15,682 nt of DNA from DATLGB01 sp035540675 (lineage in GTDB: Bacteria > Actinomycetota > Thermoleophilia > Solirubrobacterales > Solirubrobacteraceae). Position 1 is the stretch's first letter. Every line of letters starts with the position of its first letter. Shown here one piece after another: positions 7,210-15,682 of the stretch. The notes beneath the pieces are model-generated. The model was not told the origin of the DNA. It saw nothing but the letters and a program-made list of their open reading frames with translations, and did not search any database. Made by a program: the position numbers and the translations under genes. The DNA is taken from assembly GCA_035540675.1 (NCBI GenBank), contig DATLGB010000140.1, forward strand, positions 1 through 15,682, given 5' to 3'.

Positions 7210-8493
7210 TCAGGGTCGTGGCACGCGCACGCCGTCGCGCGCGGTGTAGGCGTCGGCGCCCTGCGCGACGGTGACGCTCAGCCGCGCGTCGCCCGGCGCC
7301 ACCGACGCCGGCAGCGCCAGTCGCACGCGCCGCGTGCGGCGGCCGGCGGAGCGCCGGCCCTCGGCCAGCGTGCGCCCGCGGCGCACCAGGCGCACCGTCA
7401 CCTCGGCGTCGCCGTCGAGGCGCACCGGCACCTCGAGCACGCGCCGCCCGCCCGCACGGCGGAAGCGCGCGTCGCCGACGGTGGCGGCGAGCCCGCCGCC
7501 CGCCGGCGCGTCGGCCGCCGGCGCGCCCGGGGCCCACAGCCCGTGGCGCAGGTTCACGAAGCTCGAGCGCGCCGCGGCCAGGCCGCCGCGCGGGTGCTCG
7601 CCGGCGTTGTCGCGCTCCCACAGGTACAGGTGGCGCCGGTCCTCGCCGGGCGCCGCCGCGAACAGCGCGGTGAAGAACGCCTGGAAGTCGATGCGCCCCT
7701 CGCCGGCGTCGGTGAACTGCGCGCGCTCCGGCAGGCCGTCCTTGACGTGCAGCAGCGGGAAGCGGTCGCGGTGCGGGATCGCGTAGTCCGTCAGCGGGTC
7801 GAAGGCGCCGCCCGACTGCTCGCGCCCGGCGTAGGCCCAGAAGACGTCGAGCTGGAAGGACACGAAGCGCGGGTCGGTCGCGGCCAGCAGCACGTCGTAG
7901 CCGCGCCGGCCCGGGTCGTCGGCGGTGGGCAGGAACTCCTGGAAGTGGTTGTGCAGGTAGAAGCCGATGCCGCGCCTGGACGCGATCTCGCCCCAGCGGT
8001 TGTACTGCTCGGCGGCGGCCGTCCAGCCCGCGACGGTGGGAGCGCCGGACGGCGCCAGCAGCGACAGCCCGACCTGCGGGATGCCCAGCACCTCGGCGTC
8101 GTCGAGGATCTGCGCCAGCGACGCGTCGTCGCTGGGGGAGACGTGGCTGCCGGCCGCGACGAGCCCGTTCGCGTCGAGCAGCGCGCGCAGCTCCCTGACG
8201 GTGATCTCCGGCGAGCTGCCCTGCGTGTACCCGGCGAGCTCGACCTGCTTGTAGCCGATCTCCGCCACCGTTTCGAGCACCCTCGCGAAGCCGTGCTCGG
8301 CGACGTCGTCGCGCAGCGAGTAGAGCATCACGCCGATGCGGTCGGGCGGCAGCAGCGAGCGCTTCGCCGGCGCGGCCGCGGCGGCGGGGCCGGTGGCGGC
8401 GGCGGCGCGGCCGGTGCCGAGGGCGGCGCCCGCCGCCAGCCCGGCTCCGGCGCCGAGCAGCGCGCGGCGGGACAGCCCGTGGTCCTGGTGCAT
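7210..8493 (-). CDS. Tat-signal sugar phosphate isomerase/epimerase-like protein
   Basis: This 427-residue protein is encoded by the last gene of the sugar operon. Its N-terminus has twin arginines (LSRRALLGAGAG, residues 7-18) followed by an Ala/Gly-rich hydrophobic stretch to about 42, which is a Tat signal peptide. Residues 50-315 form an AP-endonuclease-2/xylose-isomerase-type TIM barrel: IGVMLYSLR (53-61), VELAGY (84-89), LHNHFQEF (180-187), FQLDVFW (213-219), LLHVKDG (247-253), and LYLWERD (289-295). The probable metal ligands are Glu85, His182, Asp216, His249 and Glu293. Residues 335-427 look like a separate beta-rich, Arg-rich domain without a recognised family. Export implies that it acts outside the membrane, probably on a non-phosphorylated sugar, despite the family name. 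The gene follows the other isomerase by 29 bp, with AGGAGAGAG upstream of the ATG, and converges on the transporter gene with 12 bp between stops. Confidence 0.85.
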   Translation of the reverse strand: MHQDHGLSRRALLGAGAGLAAGAALGTGRAAAATGPAAAAAPAKRSLLPPDRIGVMLYSLRDDVAEHGFARVLETVAEIGYKQVELAGYTQGSSPEITVRELRALLDANGLVAAGSHVSPSDDASLAQILDDAEVLGIPQVGLSLLAPSGAPTVAGWTAAAEQYNRWGEIASRRGIGFYLHNHFQEFLPTADDPGRRGYDVLLAATDPRFVSFQLDVFWAYAGREQSGGAFDPLTDYAIPHRDRFPLLHVKDGLPERAQFTDAGEGRIDFQAFFTALFAAAPGEDRRHLYLWERDNAGEHPRGGLAAARSSFVNLRHGLWAPGAPAADAPAGGGLAATVGDARFRRAGGRRVLEVPVRLDGDAEVTVRLVRRGRTLAEGRRSAGRRTRRVRLALPASVAPGDARLSVTVAQGADAYTARDGVRVPRP

Positions 8494-8522
8494 CGGTGTC
8501 TCTCTCCTGCGTTGCGGTGTGG

Positions 8523-9521
8523 TCAGTCGCCGCCGAACGCGGCGTCGAACGCCACGCCCGACGGGGCGAAGTCGATGCGGCGGGTGAAGGCGAGCGCGTC
8601 GGCGGCGCCGAAGTCGCGGTCCATGCCCGAGTCCTCCCACTCGATGGACAGCGGGCCGGCGTACCCGATCCGGTTCAGCGCGCGGATCACGCCCTCGAAG
8701 TCGACGTCCCCGTGGCCCGGCGAGACGAAGTCCCAGCCGCGCTCGCGCTCGCCGAAGTTCAGGTGCGAGCCGAGGATGGAGCGGCGGCCGTCGAGCGTGC
8801 GGCGCGAGTCCTTGACGTGCACGTGCCGGATCGCGGCGCCGAACTCGTCCACGAACGCCACCGGGTCGAGCATCTGCGGCACGAGGTGGCTCGGGTCGAA
8901 GTTGATCCCGAACGCGGGCCGGTGGCCGACCGCCTCGAGCGCGCGCCGGGTGGTGACGAAGTCGTAGGCGATCTCCGTCGGGTGGACCTCGAGCGCGAAG
9001 CGCACGCCCTCCGCGTCGAAGACGTCGAGGATCGGGCCCCACGCCTCGGCGAAGGCCTGGTAGCCGCGTTCGATCGCGGCGAAGTCGTTCGGCGGGAACG
9101 AGTAGAGCATGTGCCAGACCGGCGAGCCGGTGAAGCCGGTCACGACCTGCACGCCGAAGGCGGCGGCGGCGCGTGCGGTGTCCTTCATGCGCTCGGCGGC
9201 GCGGGCGCGCACGCCCGCCGGGTCGCCATCGCCCCACACGTCCGCCGGCAGGATCGCCCGGTGACGGTCGTCGATCGGGTCGCAGACCGCCTGGCCGACG
9301 AGGTGGTTGCTGATCGCCCAGCAGCCGAGCCCGTGGCGCTCGAGCAGCGCCCGCTGCTCGCGCACGTAGCCGGGATCGGCCAGCGCGCGCGGCACGTCGA
9401 AGTGGTCGCCCCAGCTCGCGAGCTCGAGGCCGTCGAAGCCCCAGGCCGCGCACCTGCCCGCCAGCTCGGCGAGCGGCAGGTCGGCCCACTGGCCGGTGAA
9501 CAGGGTGACGGGACGTGCCAT
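8523..9521 (-). CDS. Sugar phosphate isomerase/epimerase (AP endonuclease 2 fold)
   Basis: This 332-residue TIM-barrel enzyme has no signal peptide and should be cytoplasmic. Motifs in order are GFDGLELASWGDHFD (28-42), FALEVHPTEIAYD (175-187), FGINFDPSHLVPQ (204-216), IRHVHVKDSRR (231-241), and LSIEWEDSGMD (291-301). Glu178, Asp209, His235 and Glu294 form the usual divalent-metal site of this family, which isomerises, epimerises or dehydrates sugars and inositol derivatives. The full length and intact metal ligands suggest an active enzyme. ATG at 9521 is preceded by AAGGAGCGCAG, a good ribosome-binding site. It lies between the binding-protein gene, from which it is separated by a strong hairpin, and the Tat-signal relative. 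The two isomerase-like proteins are clearly different in sequence, so they are unlikely to be a recent duplication. The exact substrate is unknown. Confidence 0.87.
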   Translation of the reverse strand: MARPVTLFTGQWADLPLAELAGRCAAWGFDGLELASWGDHFDVPRALADPGYVREQRALLERHGLGCWAISNHLVGQAVCDPIDDRHRAILPADVWGDGDPAGVRARAAERMKDTARAAAAFGVQVVTGFTGSPVWHMLYSFPPNDFAAIERGYQAFAEAWGPILDVFDAEGVRFALEVHPTEIAYDFVTTRRALEAVGHRPAFGINFDPSHLVPQMLDPVAFVDEFGAAIRHVHVKDSRRTLDGRRSILGSHLNFGERERGWDFVSPGHGDVDFEGVIRALNRIGYAGPLSIEWEDSGMDRDFGAADALAFTRRIDFAPSGVAFDAAFGGD

Positions 9522-9545
9522 CTGCGCTCCTTGTCGGTGCGCGCG

Positions 9546-9578
9546 GCGGCCCGCCGTGCTCGGCGCACGGCGGGCCGC
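9546..9578 (-). terminator. Perfect 13-bp hairpin after the binding-protein gene
   Basis: GCGGCCCGCCGTG (9546-9558) and CACGGCGGGCCGC (9566-9578) are exact reverse complements around a 7-nt loop. The structure begins 10 nt past the binding-protein stop and ends 24 nt before the isomerase start. No U tract follows, so it is not a classic intrinsic terminator. In this position such stems commonly reduce read-through or protect the upstream mRNA, giving more binding protein than enzyme. That role is inferred; the structure itself is seen directly. Confidence 0.7.
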
Positions 9579-9588
9579 TGCGTCGCGG

Positions 9589-10626
9589 CTAGAAGCCGAG
9601 CTCCTTGACGTCGGCCACGTTGTCCTTGGTGACGGTGGTCGCCGGCACCTGGATCTTGCTCGGGACCTCCGGCTCGGCGAGCTCCTCGAGGCCCTCGCCG
9701 CGCACGATCAGCCGCGCGAGGCGGATGGCCGACGCGGACATGGAGGGGTTGTAGAGGAACGTCGCGCGGTACAGGCCGCCCGCCTCGATGCGGTCCATCG
9801 CCGCCTTCGAGCCGCCGGCGCCGGTGAGGAACATCTCGTCCTCGCGGTTGGCGTTCTCGATCGCCGACACGACGCCCTCGGCCATGTCGTCGTCGTGCGT
9901 GTAGACGGCGTCGATGTCCTTCTGCGCCTGCAGGATGTTCTCCATCACGGACAGGCCCTTGTCGGGCAGGAAGTCCGCCGGCTGGCTGGCGACGATGCGG
10001 ATGCCGCCGTCGCAGCGCTGCTGGATGGCGTCCTCGAAGCCCTGCGTGCGCTGCTCGGTCACGGAGATGCCGGAGATGCCCTGGATCTCCACGACGTTGC
10101 CCTCGCACTTGAGCTGGTCGGCGAAGTAGTTGCCGGCCTGCCAGCCGATGCCGTAGTTGTCGCCCGTGATCAGCAGCCGGTAGGCGCCGAGCTCGGTGAA
10201 CTCGCGGTCGACGTTGACCACCGGGATGCCGGCGGCGGTCGCCTTCAGCGCGACCGGCGTGAGCGCGTCGCCCTCGTTGGGGAGCACGACGAGCGCGTCC
10301 GGCTTCTGGTTGATCAGCGTCTCGATCTGGTCGGCCTGGGCCGCCGAGTCGGTGACGCCCTCGGTGGTGACCAGCTCGACGTCGCCGAGCTCCTCGGCCT
10401 CGTCGCGGGCGTTCTCGGTGATCGCGGCCATCCAGCCGTGATCGGCGCCGGGAGCACTGAAGGCGATCTTGATCTTGCCGCCCTCGCCGGTGCCCTGCGA
10501 CGGGGTGTCGGACTGCTGGTTGGCGGCGGTCTGCCCGCCGCCGCCGTCGTCGTCGTTGGAGCCGCAAGCGGCAAGCCCGAGCGCCAGGACGAGGCACGCG
10601 GGAAGGACCAGTCGGGTGAGTGACAT
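9589..10626 (-). CDS. CUT2 ABC transporter sugar-binding lipoprotein
   Basis: This 345-residue solute-binding protein belongs to a ribose-type (CUT2) importer. Residues 1-20 are a lipoprotein signal ending in LGLAAC, with Cys21 as the lipid-anchored residue. An Asp/Gly/Gln-rich linker runs to about 50. The periplasmic-binding-protein type 1 (Peripla_BP_4) fold then starts with KIKIAFSAPGADHGWMAA. Further landmarks are INQKPDALVVLP, GIPVVNVDRE, TGDNYGIGWQAGNYFADQL, and AVYTHDDDMAEGVVSAI. It would capture a sugar, polyol or inositol-like ligand outside the membrane and deliver it to the permease. ATG at 10626 was chosen over an upstream in-frame ATG at 10665. It gives a proper signal peptide and follows AAGGAGGAGAGA, the strongest ribosome-binding site in the operon, whereas the upstream one would overlap the permease gene's stop. 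The ligand is not predictable from this view. Confidence 0.93.
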   Translation of the reverse strand: MSLTRLVLPACLVLALGLAACGSNDDDGGGGQTAANQQSDTPSQGTGEGGKIKIAFSAPGADHGWMAAITENARDEAEELGDVELVTTEGVTDSAAQADQIETLINQKPDALVVLPNEGDALTPVALKATAAGIPVVNVDREFTELGAYRLLITGDNYGIGWQAGNYFADQLKCEGNVVEIQGISGISVTEQRTQGFEDAIQQRCDGGIRIVASQPADFLPDKGLSVMENILQAQKDIDAVYTHDDDMAEGVVSAIENANREDEMFLTGAGGSKAAMDRIEAGGLYRATFLYNPSMSASAIRLARLIVRGEGLEELAEPEVPSKIQVPATTVTKDNVADVKELGF

Positions 10627-10661
10627 TCTCTCCTCCTTGGGTGGAGCCGTTTCCCGCGTCC

Positions 10662-11623
10662 TCACGTCTGACGACGCTGGATGAGGACCGCGGCCAGGAT
10701 GATCACGCCCTTGGTGATCTGCTGGATCTCAACCGCGAGATCCATGAGCGTGAGCAGGTTGAAGATGAGCGCGAACGTCATGACCCCGAGGAAGGTCCCG
10801 ACGATCGTCGCGCGGCCGCCGCTGAGGGCGGTGCCGCCGATGACCACGGCGGCGATGGCGTCGAGCTCGTAGAGGTTGCCGACGATCGGCGAGGCGCTCG
10901 CGAGCCGGCCGGTGACCAGGATCGCGGCGATGCCGACGCAGATGCCGGCCAGCACGTAGACGCTGAAGACGATGCGGGGCACGTTGACCCCGGCGATGCG
11001 CGCCGCCTCGCGGTTGCCGCCGACGGCCACGACGTAGCGGCCGTAGCGGGTGCGGTTGAGCAGCACCCACGCGACGGCGGTCAGCGCCACGAAGACGAGC
11101 GCCGCCGACGGGATCCCGGCGACCTCGCCGTTGCCGAACCAGCGCACGGCCTCGAGGTCGAACACCGAGATCGGCGTCTTGTCGCTCATGTACAGCGCGA
11201 TGCCGCGCGCCATCGTGAACATGGCGAGCGTCGCGATGAAGGGGACGACCTTGCCGTAGGCGATCGCGCCGGCGTTGATGCCGCCGAGCAGGATGCCCAT
11301 GCCGATCGCGCCGAGGACGAAGGCGAGGCTGCCCGACTCCGCGAGCTGCCCGCCGGCGACGGCCGCCGCCGCCGTGACCGACCCGACCGACAGGTCGATG
11401 CCGCCCGTGGCGATCACGAAGGTCATGCCGATCGCGATCACGCCGACCACGCTGGCCTGGCGCAGGACGTTGAGCATGTTGTCGCCGGTCAGGAAGGCCG
11501 GCTCGAGCGCGGCGCCGACGACCAGCAGCAGGATGATCACGCCCACGAGCGCGTACTCCTGCAGCTGGAGCCGCGACACCGGCAGGGACAGCGGCCGCTT
11601 CGCGGCGGCGTCGGGCGCGGTGC

Positions 11624-11627
<4 letters not shown>
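10662..11627 (-). CDS. CUT2 ABC transporter permease (RbsC-like)
   Basis: This 321-residue membrane protein has the RbsC/BPD_transp_2 pattern of 8-10 hydrophobic segments. Family landmarks are FLTGDNMLNVLRQASVVGVIA, IATGGIDLSVGSV (the conserved GGIDLSVG motif), the coupling-loop segment TRYGRYVVAVGGNREAARIAGVNV, and IGGTALSGGRATIVGTFLGV near the C-terminus. Two copies would form the translocation pore for the sugar delivered by the binding lipoprotein. It is the only permease gene here, so a homodimeric channel is expected, as in the ribose system. The start is GTG at 11627, whose GTGA overlaps the ATPase stop by 4 nt. There is a 35-nt gap to the binding-protein gene, which has its own strong ribosome-binding site. 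Nothing indicates a truncation. Confidence 0.93.
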
Positions 11628-13146
<1,519 letters not shown>

Positions 13147-13150
<4 letters not shown>

Positions 13151-14301
13151 GGCGTCACCTCCGCCGGCGCGGCCGCCGGCACGTCGACCCACCGCTCCTC
13201 GCGCGCCGACGCGAGGACGGCCTCGGTGATCTGGACGGCGCGCAGGCCGTCGGCGAAGCGGGGAAGCCCGTCGGGTGCGTCGCCGTCGCGGATGGTGGCG
13301 TAGGCGTCGGCGACGAACGCGTCGAAGCAGTGGGCGTAGCCCTCCGGGTGGCCGGCGGGCAGCGTGGCGAGGCGCGCCGCGGACGGTGACAGGTGCTGCG
13401 GGTCGCGGTGCACGATGGTGGTCGCCTCGCGGGTTCCCTGCCACAGCGTCTCGGGGTGCTCCTGGTCGAAGGTCAGCGCGGCGTCGGAGCCGTCGACCTC
13501 GAGCCACAGCCGGTTCTTGCGGCCGGCGGAGACCTGGCTGATGACGGCCGACCCGATGGCGCCGCCACCGGTCTCGAACTGCACGATCGCCGCGTCCTCG
13601 GTGTCGACGGCGCGGGCGGCGCCGGCGCCGGAGCCGGCGGCGAAGGCGTGGCGGCCGTCGCCCGCGAGGCGCTCCGGCACCGCGGTCAGCAGCCGCGCCG
13701 ACAGCCGCGTGATGCGGTGGCCCGAGACGAACTCGGCGAGGTCGCACCAGTGCGAGCCGATGTCCGCGAACGCGCGCGACGCCCCGCCGAGGGCCGAGTC
13801 GACGCGCCAGTTGTCGTCGGACGGGCGCAGCAGCCAGTCCTGTAGGTAGGTGCCGTGCAGGAGCCGCACGCGCCCGGTGTCGCCGCGGCGCACGCGCTCG
13901 CGCGCCTCGCGCACGGTGGGGTAGAAGCGGTAGACGAAGGGGACCGCGTCGAGGCGGCCGGCGCCGGCCGCGGCCTCGACGAGCCGCTGCGCGCCGCCCG
14001 CGTCGAGCGCCAGCGGCTTCTCGCACACGACGTGCTTGCCGGCTTCGAGCGCCGCCTCGGCCAGCGGCTCGTGCAGGTGGTTCGGCGTGCAGACGTGGAC
14101 GACGTCGATGTCGGGGTCGGCGGCCATCTCCTCGGCCGACTCGTAGGCGCGCGCCGCGCCCAGCGCGGTGGCCGCGCGCTGTGCGCTGGCGGGGGAGCTC
14201 GCCGCGACGCCCGCCAGCTCCGCGCCGGCGAGCAGCGCTGCGCGAGCGTGCACGGCACCGATGAACCCGGTGCCGGCGATCCCGACTCGGAGCCTCTCCA
14301 T
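13147..14301 (-). CDS. Gfo/Idh/MocA family sugar dehydrogenase
   Basis: This 384-residue NAD(P)-dependent oxidoreductase is encoded by the first gene of the sugar operon. The N-terminal Rossmann fold shows VGIAGTGFIGAVHA (6-19, GxGxxG) and CTPNHLHEPLAEAALEAGKHVVCEKPLA (71-98), with Lys95 of the EKP motif. The C-terminal alpha/beta domain contains FVYRFYPTVREAR (122-134), GTYLQDW (150-156) and FADIGSHWCDL (178-188), where Asp180 and His184 are probable catalytic residues. Relatives oxidise a secondary alcohol of inositol, glucose or anhydrosugars to a ketone. GTYLQDW, as recalled, also occurs in levoglucosan dehydrogenase, a member of the same family. ATG at 14301 starts the conserved fold at once. 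It lies only 7 nt after a -10 hexamer and has no Shine-Dalgarno, which suggests a leaderless message. Upstream in-frame codons to 14388 would run through the promoter. The substrate is unproven. Confidence 0.92.
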
Positions 14302-14308
14302 TTGCCGG

Positions 14309-14337
14309 ACTCTAGAAGCACTTAGTCCAGTTGTCAA
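14309..14337 (-). promoter_or_regulatory. Promoter of the sugar operon (leaderless)
   Basis: On the minus strand a perfect -35 TTGACA (14337-14332) is followed by a 17-bp spacer and the -10 TAGAGT (14314-14309), which matches four of six consensus bases and retains the key TA and final T. Seven nucleotides (CCGGCAA) then lead directly into the ATG of the dehydrogenase gene. Transcription should therefore begin at or one to two bases before the start codon, giving a leaderless message. The segment is noticeably AT-richer than its surroundings. Confidence 0.72.
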
Positions 14338-14360
14338 GCAAAGTTGGCGAGCTTTTGTTC

Positions 14361-14389
14361 TAGACCGACAGAAGCTGTCGTGCTTCAAT
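14361..14389 (+). promoter_or_regulatory. Possible promoter of the ROK regulator gene
   Basis: TAGACC (14361-14366) and TTCAAT (14384-14389) each match four of six consensus bases and are exactly 17 bp apart. The -10 ends ten bases before the ATG at 14400 and no Shine-Dalgarno is present, so this message may also be leaderless or nearly so. The hexamers are weaker than those of the opposing promoter. Confidence 0.35.
14366..14380. promoter_or_regulatory. Palindrome CGACAG-AAG-CTGTCG, candidate operator
   Basis: Perfect 6-bp arms surround a 3-bp centre in the divergent intergenic region. The palindrome fills most of the spacer of the possible ROK promoter, a natural place for autorepression. 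It could bind the adjacent ROK protein. A separate pair of 8-bp sequences, TCCAGTTG (14326-14333) and CAACTGGA (14393-14400), is also repeated in inverse orientation. One copy overlaps the start of the sugar operon's -35 and spacer; the other abuts the ROK start codon. Which of these is the operator cannot be decided from one sequence. Confidence 0.4.
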
Positions 14390-14399
14390 ACGCAACTGG

Positions 14400-15596
14400 A
14401 TGCCGCCGGCCCCCGTCCCCACCCCCGCCACCGGCAACGGCGCCGGCTCGCTGCTGCGCCTGATCCGGGCGGGTGACGCGGCGACGCGGGCCGACCTGGC
14501 GCGGGCGCTGGGGCTGTCGCGCTCGACGGTCGCCCAGCGCGTCGAGGCGCTGCTGGCCAGCGGCCTCATCTACGAGACCGCGGAGCGCGCGTCGACCGGC
14601 GGCCGGCCGCCGACGCGGCTGGCCTTCAACGCCGACGCCGGCGTCGTGCTGGTGGCCGACCTCGGCGCGACGCACTCGCGCCTGGCCGTCAGCGACCTGT
14701 CCGGCACCCCGCTGCTCGAGCTGCCGCTCGAGCTCGACATCGCCGGCGAGCCGTCCGCCGTGCTCGAGCGCGTCGACGACGCGTTCCGCGAGCTGCGCGC
14801 CGACGCCCGCTGGAGCGGCCGCCCCGTCCGCGGCATCGGCATCGGCGTGCCGGCGCCGGTCGCCTTCGCCACGGGGCAGCCGGTGAGCCCGCCGATCATG
14901 CCGGCCTGGGACGGCTTCGCCATCCCGCGATGGTTCGCGGACCGCTACGACGCGCCGGTGCTCGTCGACAACGACGTCAACATCATGGCGCTGGGGGAGC
15001 ACCGGGCCCACTGGCGCGAGACGGAGCACTTCCTGTTCATCAAGGCCGGCACCGGGATCGGCTGCGGGATCATCGCCGGCGGCGCGATCCACCGCGGGGC
15101 GCAGGGCGCGGCCGGCGACATCGGCCACATCCGCGCCACCTACGACGAAGAGGTGCTGTGCGGCTGCGGCAACGTCAACTGCCTGGAGGCGGTGGCGGGC
15201 GGGCGCGCCCTGGCGCGGCTGCTGTCCCGCCGCGGCCTCGACGCCCGCAACAGCCGCGACGTGGTCCGCCTCGTCCGCGCGGGCGAGCCGGAGGCGGTCG
15301 TCGCGGTGCGCGAGGCGGGGCGGGCGCTCGGCGAGGTGCTGGCCGCCTCGGTCAACCTCTTCAACCCGAGCGTGATCGTGATCGGCGGCGACCTGGCCGA
15401 CGCCCACGAGCAGCTGCTCGCCGGCATCCGCGAGGTGATCTTCCAGCGCTCGCCCCCGCTGGCGACGCAGAACCTGCGGACCGCGCCGAGCCGCCTCGGC
15501 GATCGCGCCGGCGTGACGGGCGCGGCGATCATGGTGGTCGAGCACGTGCTGGCGCCCGACGCGGTCGACCGCGCGATCCAGGCCGCGGCGGCCTGA
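14400..15596 (+). CDS. ROK family transcriptional regulator
   Basis: This 398-residue protein joins an N-terminal winged helix-turn-helix (residues 15-77, core TRADLARALGLSRSTVAQRVEAL) to a ROK sugar-kinase-like domain. The latter shows the phosphate loop DLGATHSR (87-94), DNDVN (190-194), AGTGIGCGI (216-224), GDIGH (239-243) and the zinc motif CGCGNVNC (254-261, Cys254, 256 and 261, with His243 as the usual fourth ligand). True ROK kinases usually have GExGH; here the Glu is Asp240. This fits a sugar-sensing repressor, although Asp192 of DNDVN leaves residual kinase activity possible. It is transcribed away from the sugar operon across 98 bp, and proteins of this type usually control the neighbouring sugar genes and themselves in response to the free or phosphorylated sugar. 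ATG at 14400 has no visible Shine-Dalgarno. Confidence 0.92.
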   Translation: MPPAPVPTPATGNGAGSLLRLIRAGDAATRADLARALGLSRSTVAQRVEALLASGLIYETAERASTGGRPPTRLAFNADAGVVLVADLGATHSRLAVSDLSGTPLLELPLELDIAGEPSAVLERVDDAFRELRADARWSGRPVRGIGIGVPAPVAFATGQPVSPPIMPAWDGFAIPRWFADRYDAPVLVDNDVNIMALGEHRAHWRETEHFLFIKAGTGIGCGIIAGGAIHRGAQGAAGDIGHIRATYDEEVLCGCGNVNCLEAVAGGRALARLLSRRGLDARNSRDVVRLVRAGEPEAVVAVREAGRALGEVLAASVNLFNPSVIVIGGDLADAHEQLLAGIREVIFQRSPPLATQNLRTAPSRLGDRAGVTGAAIMVVEHVLAPDAVDRAIQAAAA

Positions 15597-15599
15597 GCG

Positions 15600-15682
15600 T
15601 CAGGCGCCGCCGTAGGGAAGGCGGTCGGGCCGCGGCAGGCCGCGGTCGACCCAGCGCCGGAGCGCGGTGTCGCAGATCACGT
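15600..15682 (-). CDS. Unrecognised protein, C-terminal end (partial)
   Basis: The minus-strand frame ending at TGA 15602-15600 reads ALRRWVDRGLPRPDRLPYGGA at its end. In the 26 complete codons, 25 third positions are G or C, which is what real genes in this window look like. The frame is open to the window edge. The gene would converge on the ROK gene with only 3 bp between stop codons. The fragment is too short to name a family, and a chance open frame is not excluded in such GC-rich DNA. Confidence 0.55.
   Translation of the reverse strand, partial: VICDTALRRWVDRGLPRPDRLPYGGA

Noticed and set aside
10627..10665. Upstream ATG at 10665 for the sugar-binding protein
   Set aside because: It overlaps the permease stop and adds a charged segment before the lipoprotein signal; the ATG at 10626 has a strong ribosome-binding site and gives a proper lipobox.
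14302..14388. Extension of the Gfo/Idh dehydrogenase start to 14388
   Set aside because: The extra residues are encoded by the promoter region with its TTGACA and TAGAGT, and the Rossmann fold begins at the later ATG.
14385..15545. A 386-codon minus-strand frame opposite the ROK gene
   Set aside because: The composition is shadow-like; the plus-strand frame has an HTH and complete ROK motifs.

Overview
The window is very GC-rich DNA with strong G/C preference at third codon positions, long antisense shadow ORFs, GTG starts in GTGA stop/start overlaps, and an apparently leaderless promoter. Together with the protein families present, this suggests a high-GC actinobacterium, perhaps of the Thermoleophilia/Solirubrobacterales type. 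That placement is inference from style only; no rRNA or other marker gene lies in the window.

Layout. (1) 1-141 (+): the 3' end of an aldo/keto reductase gene. (2) 200-5864 (-): a three-gene operon for a membrane-associated formate dehydrogenase. It is transcribed from right to left as a catalytic molybdopterin subunit, a four-cluster ferredoxin-like subunit, and an NrfD-type membrane subunit. The catalytic gene is interrupted by an in-frame TGA at 5220-5222. This is best read as selenocysteine, because it sits exactly where FdnG/FdoG/FdhF carry Sec and is followed after 18 nt by a perfect 7-bp hairpin with a GGUCU loop (a bacterial SECIS). (3) 5929-7197 (+), divergent from the dehydrogenase: an MFS transporter of the oxalate/formate antiporter (OFA) family. 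(4) 7210-14301 (-): a six-gene sugar uptake and catabolism operon. In transcription order it encodes a Gfo/Idh/MocA dehydrogenase, a double ATPase, a permease and a lipoprotein sugar-binding protein of a CUT2 (ribose-type) ABC importer, a cytoplasmic TIM-barrel isomerase/epimerase, and a Tat-signal TIM-barrel isomerase/epimerase with an extra C-terminal domain. (5) 14400-15596 (+), divergent from that operon: a ROK-family regulator, the likely local regulator of the sugar operon. (6) 15600-15682 (-): the 3' end of an unrecognised gene, convergent with the regulator.

How it fits together. The left half oxidises formate and feeds electrons through Fe-S clusters into the membrane, probably to quinone; the adjacent OFA transporter may move formate, oxalate or another small carboxylate. 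The right half imports a sugar or sugar-like compound as the free molecule. It probably oxidises it with the NAD(P)-dependent Gfo/Idh enzyme and reshapes the product with one or two AP-endonuclease-2-fold enzymes. That gene set resembles known 3-keto-sugar pathways such as levoglucosan or C-glycoside breakdown, but the substrate cannot be read from sequence. The strongest observation is the recoded UGA with its SECIS; next are the sugar operon's gene combination, its compact divergent control region with apparently leaderless starts, and a perfect 13-bp hairpin just after the binding-protein gene.
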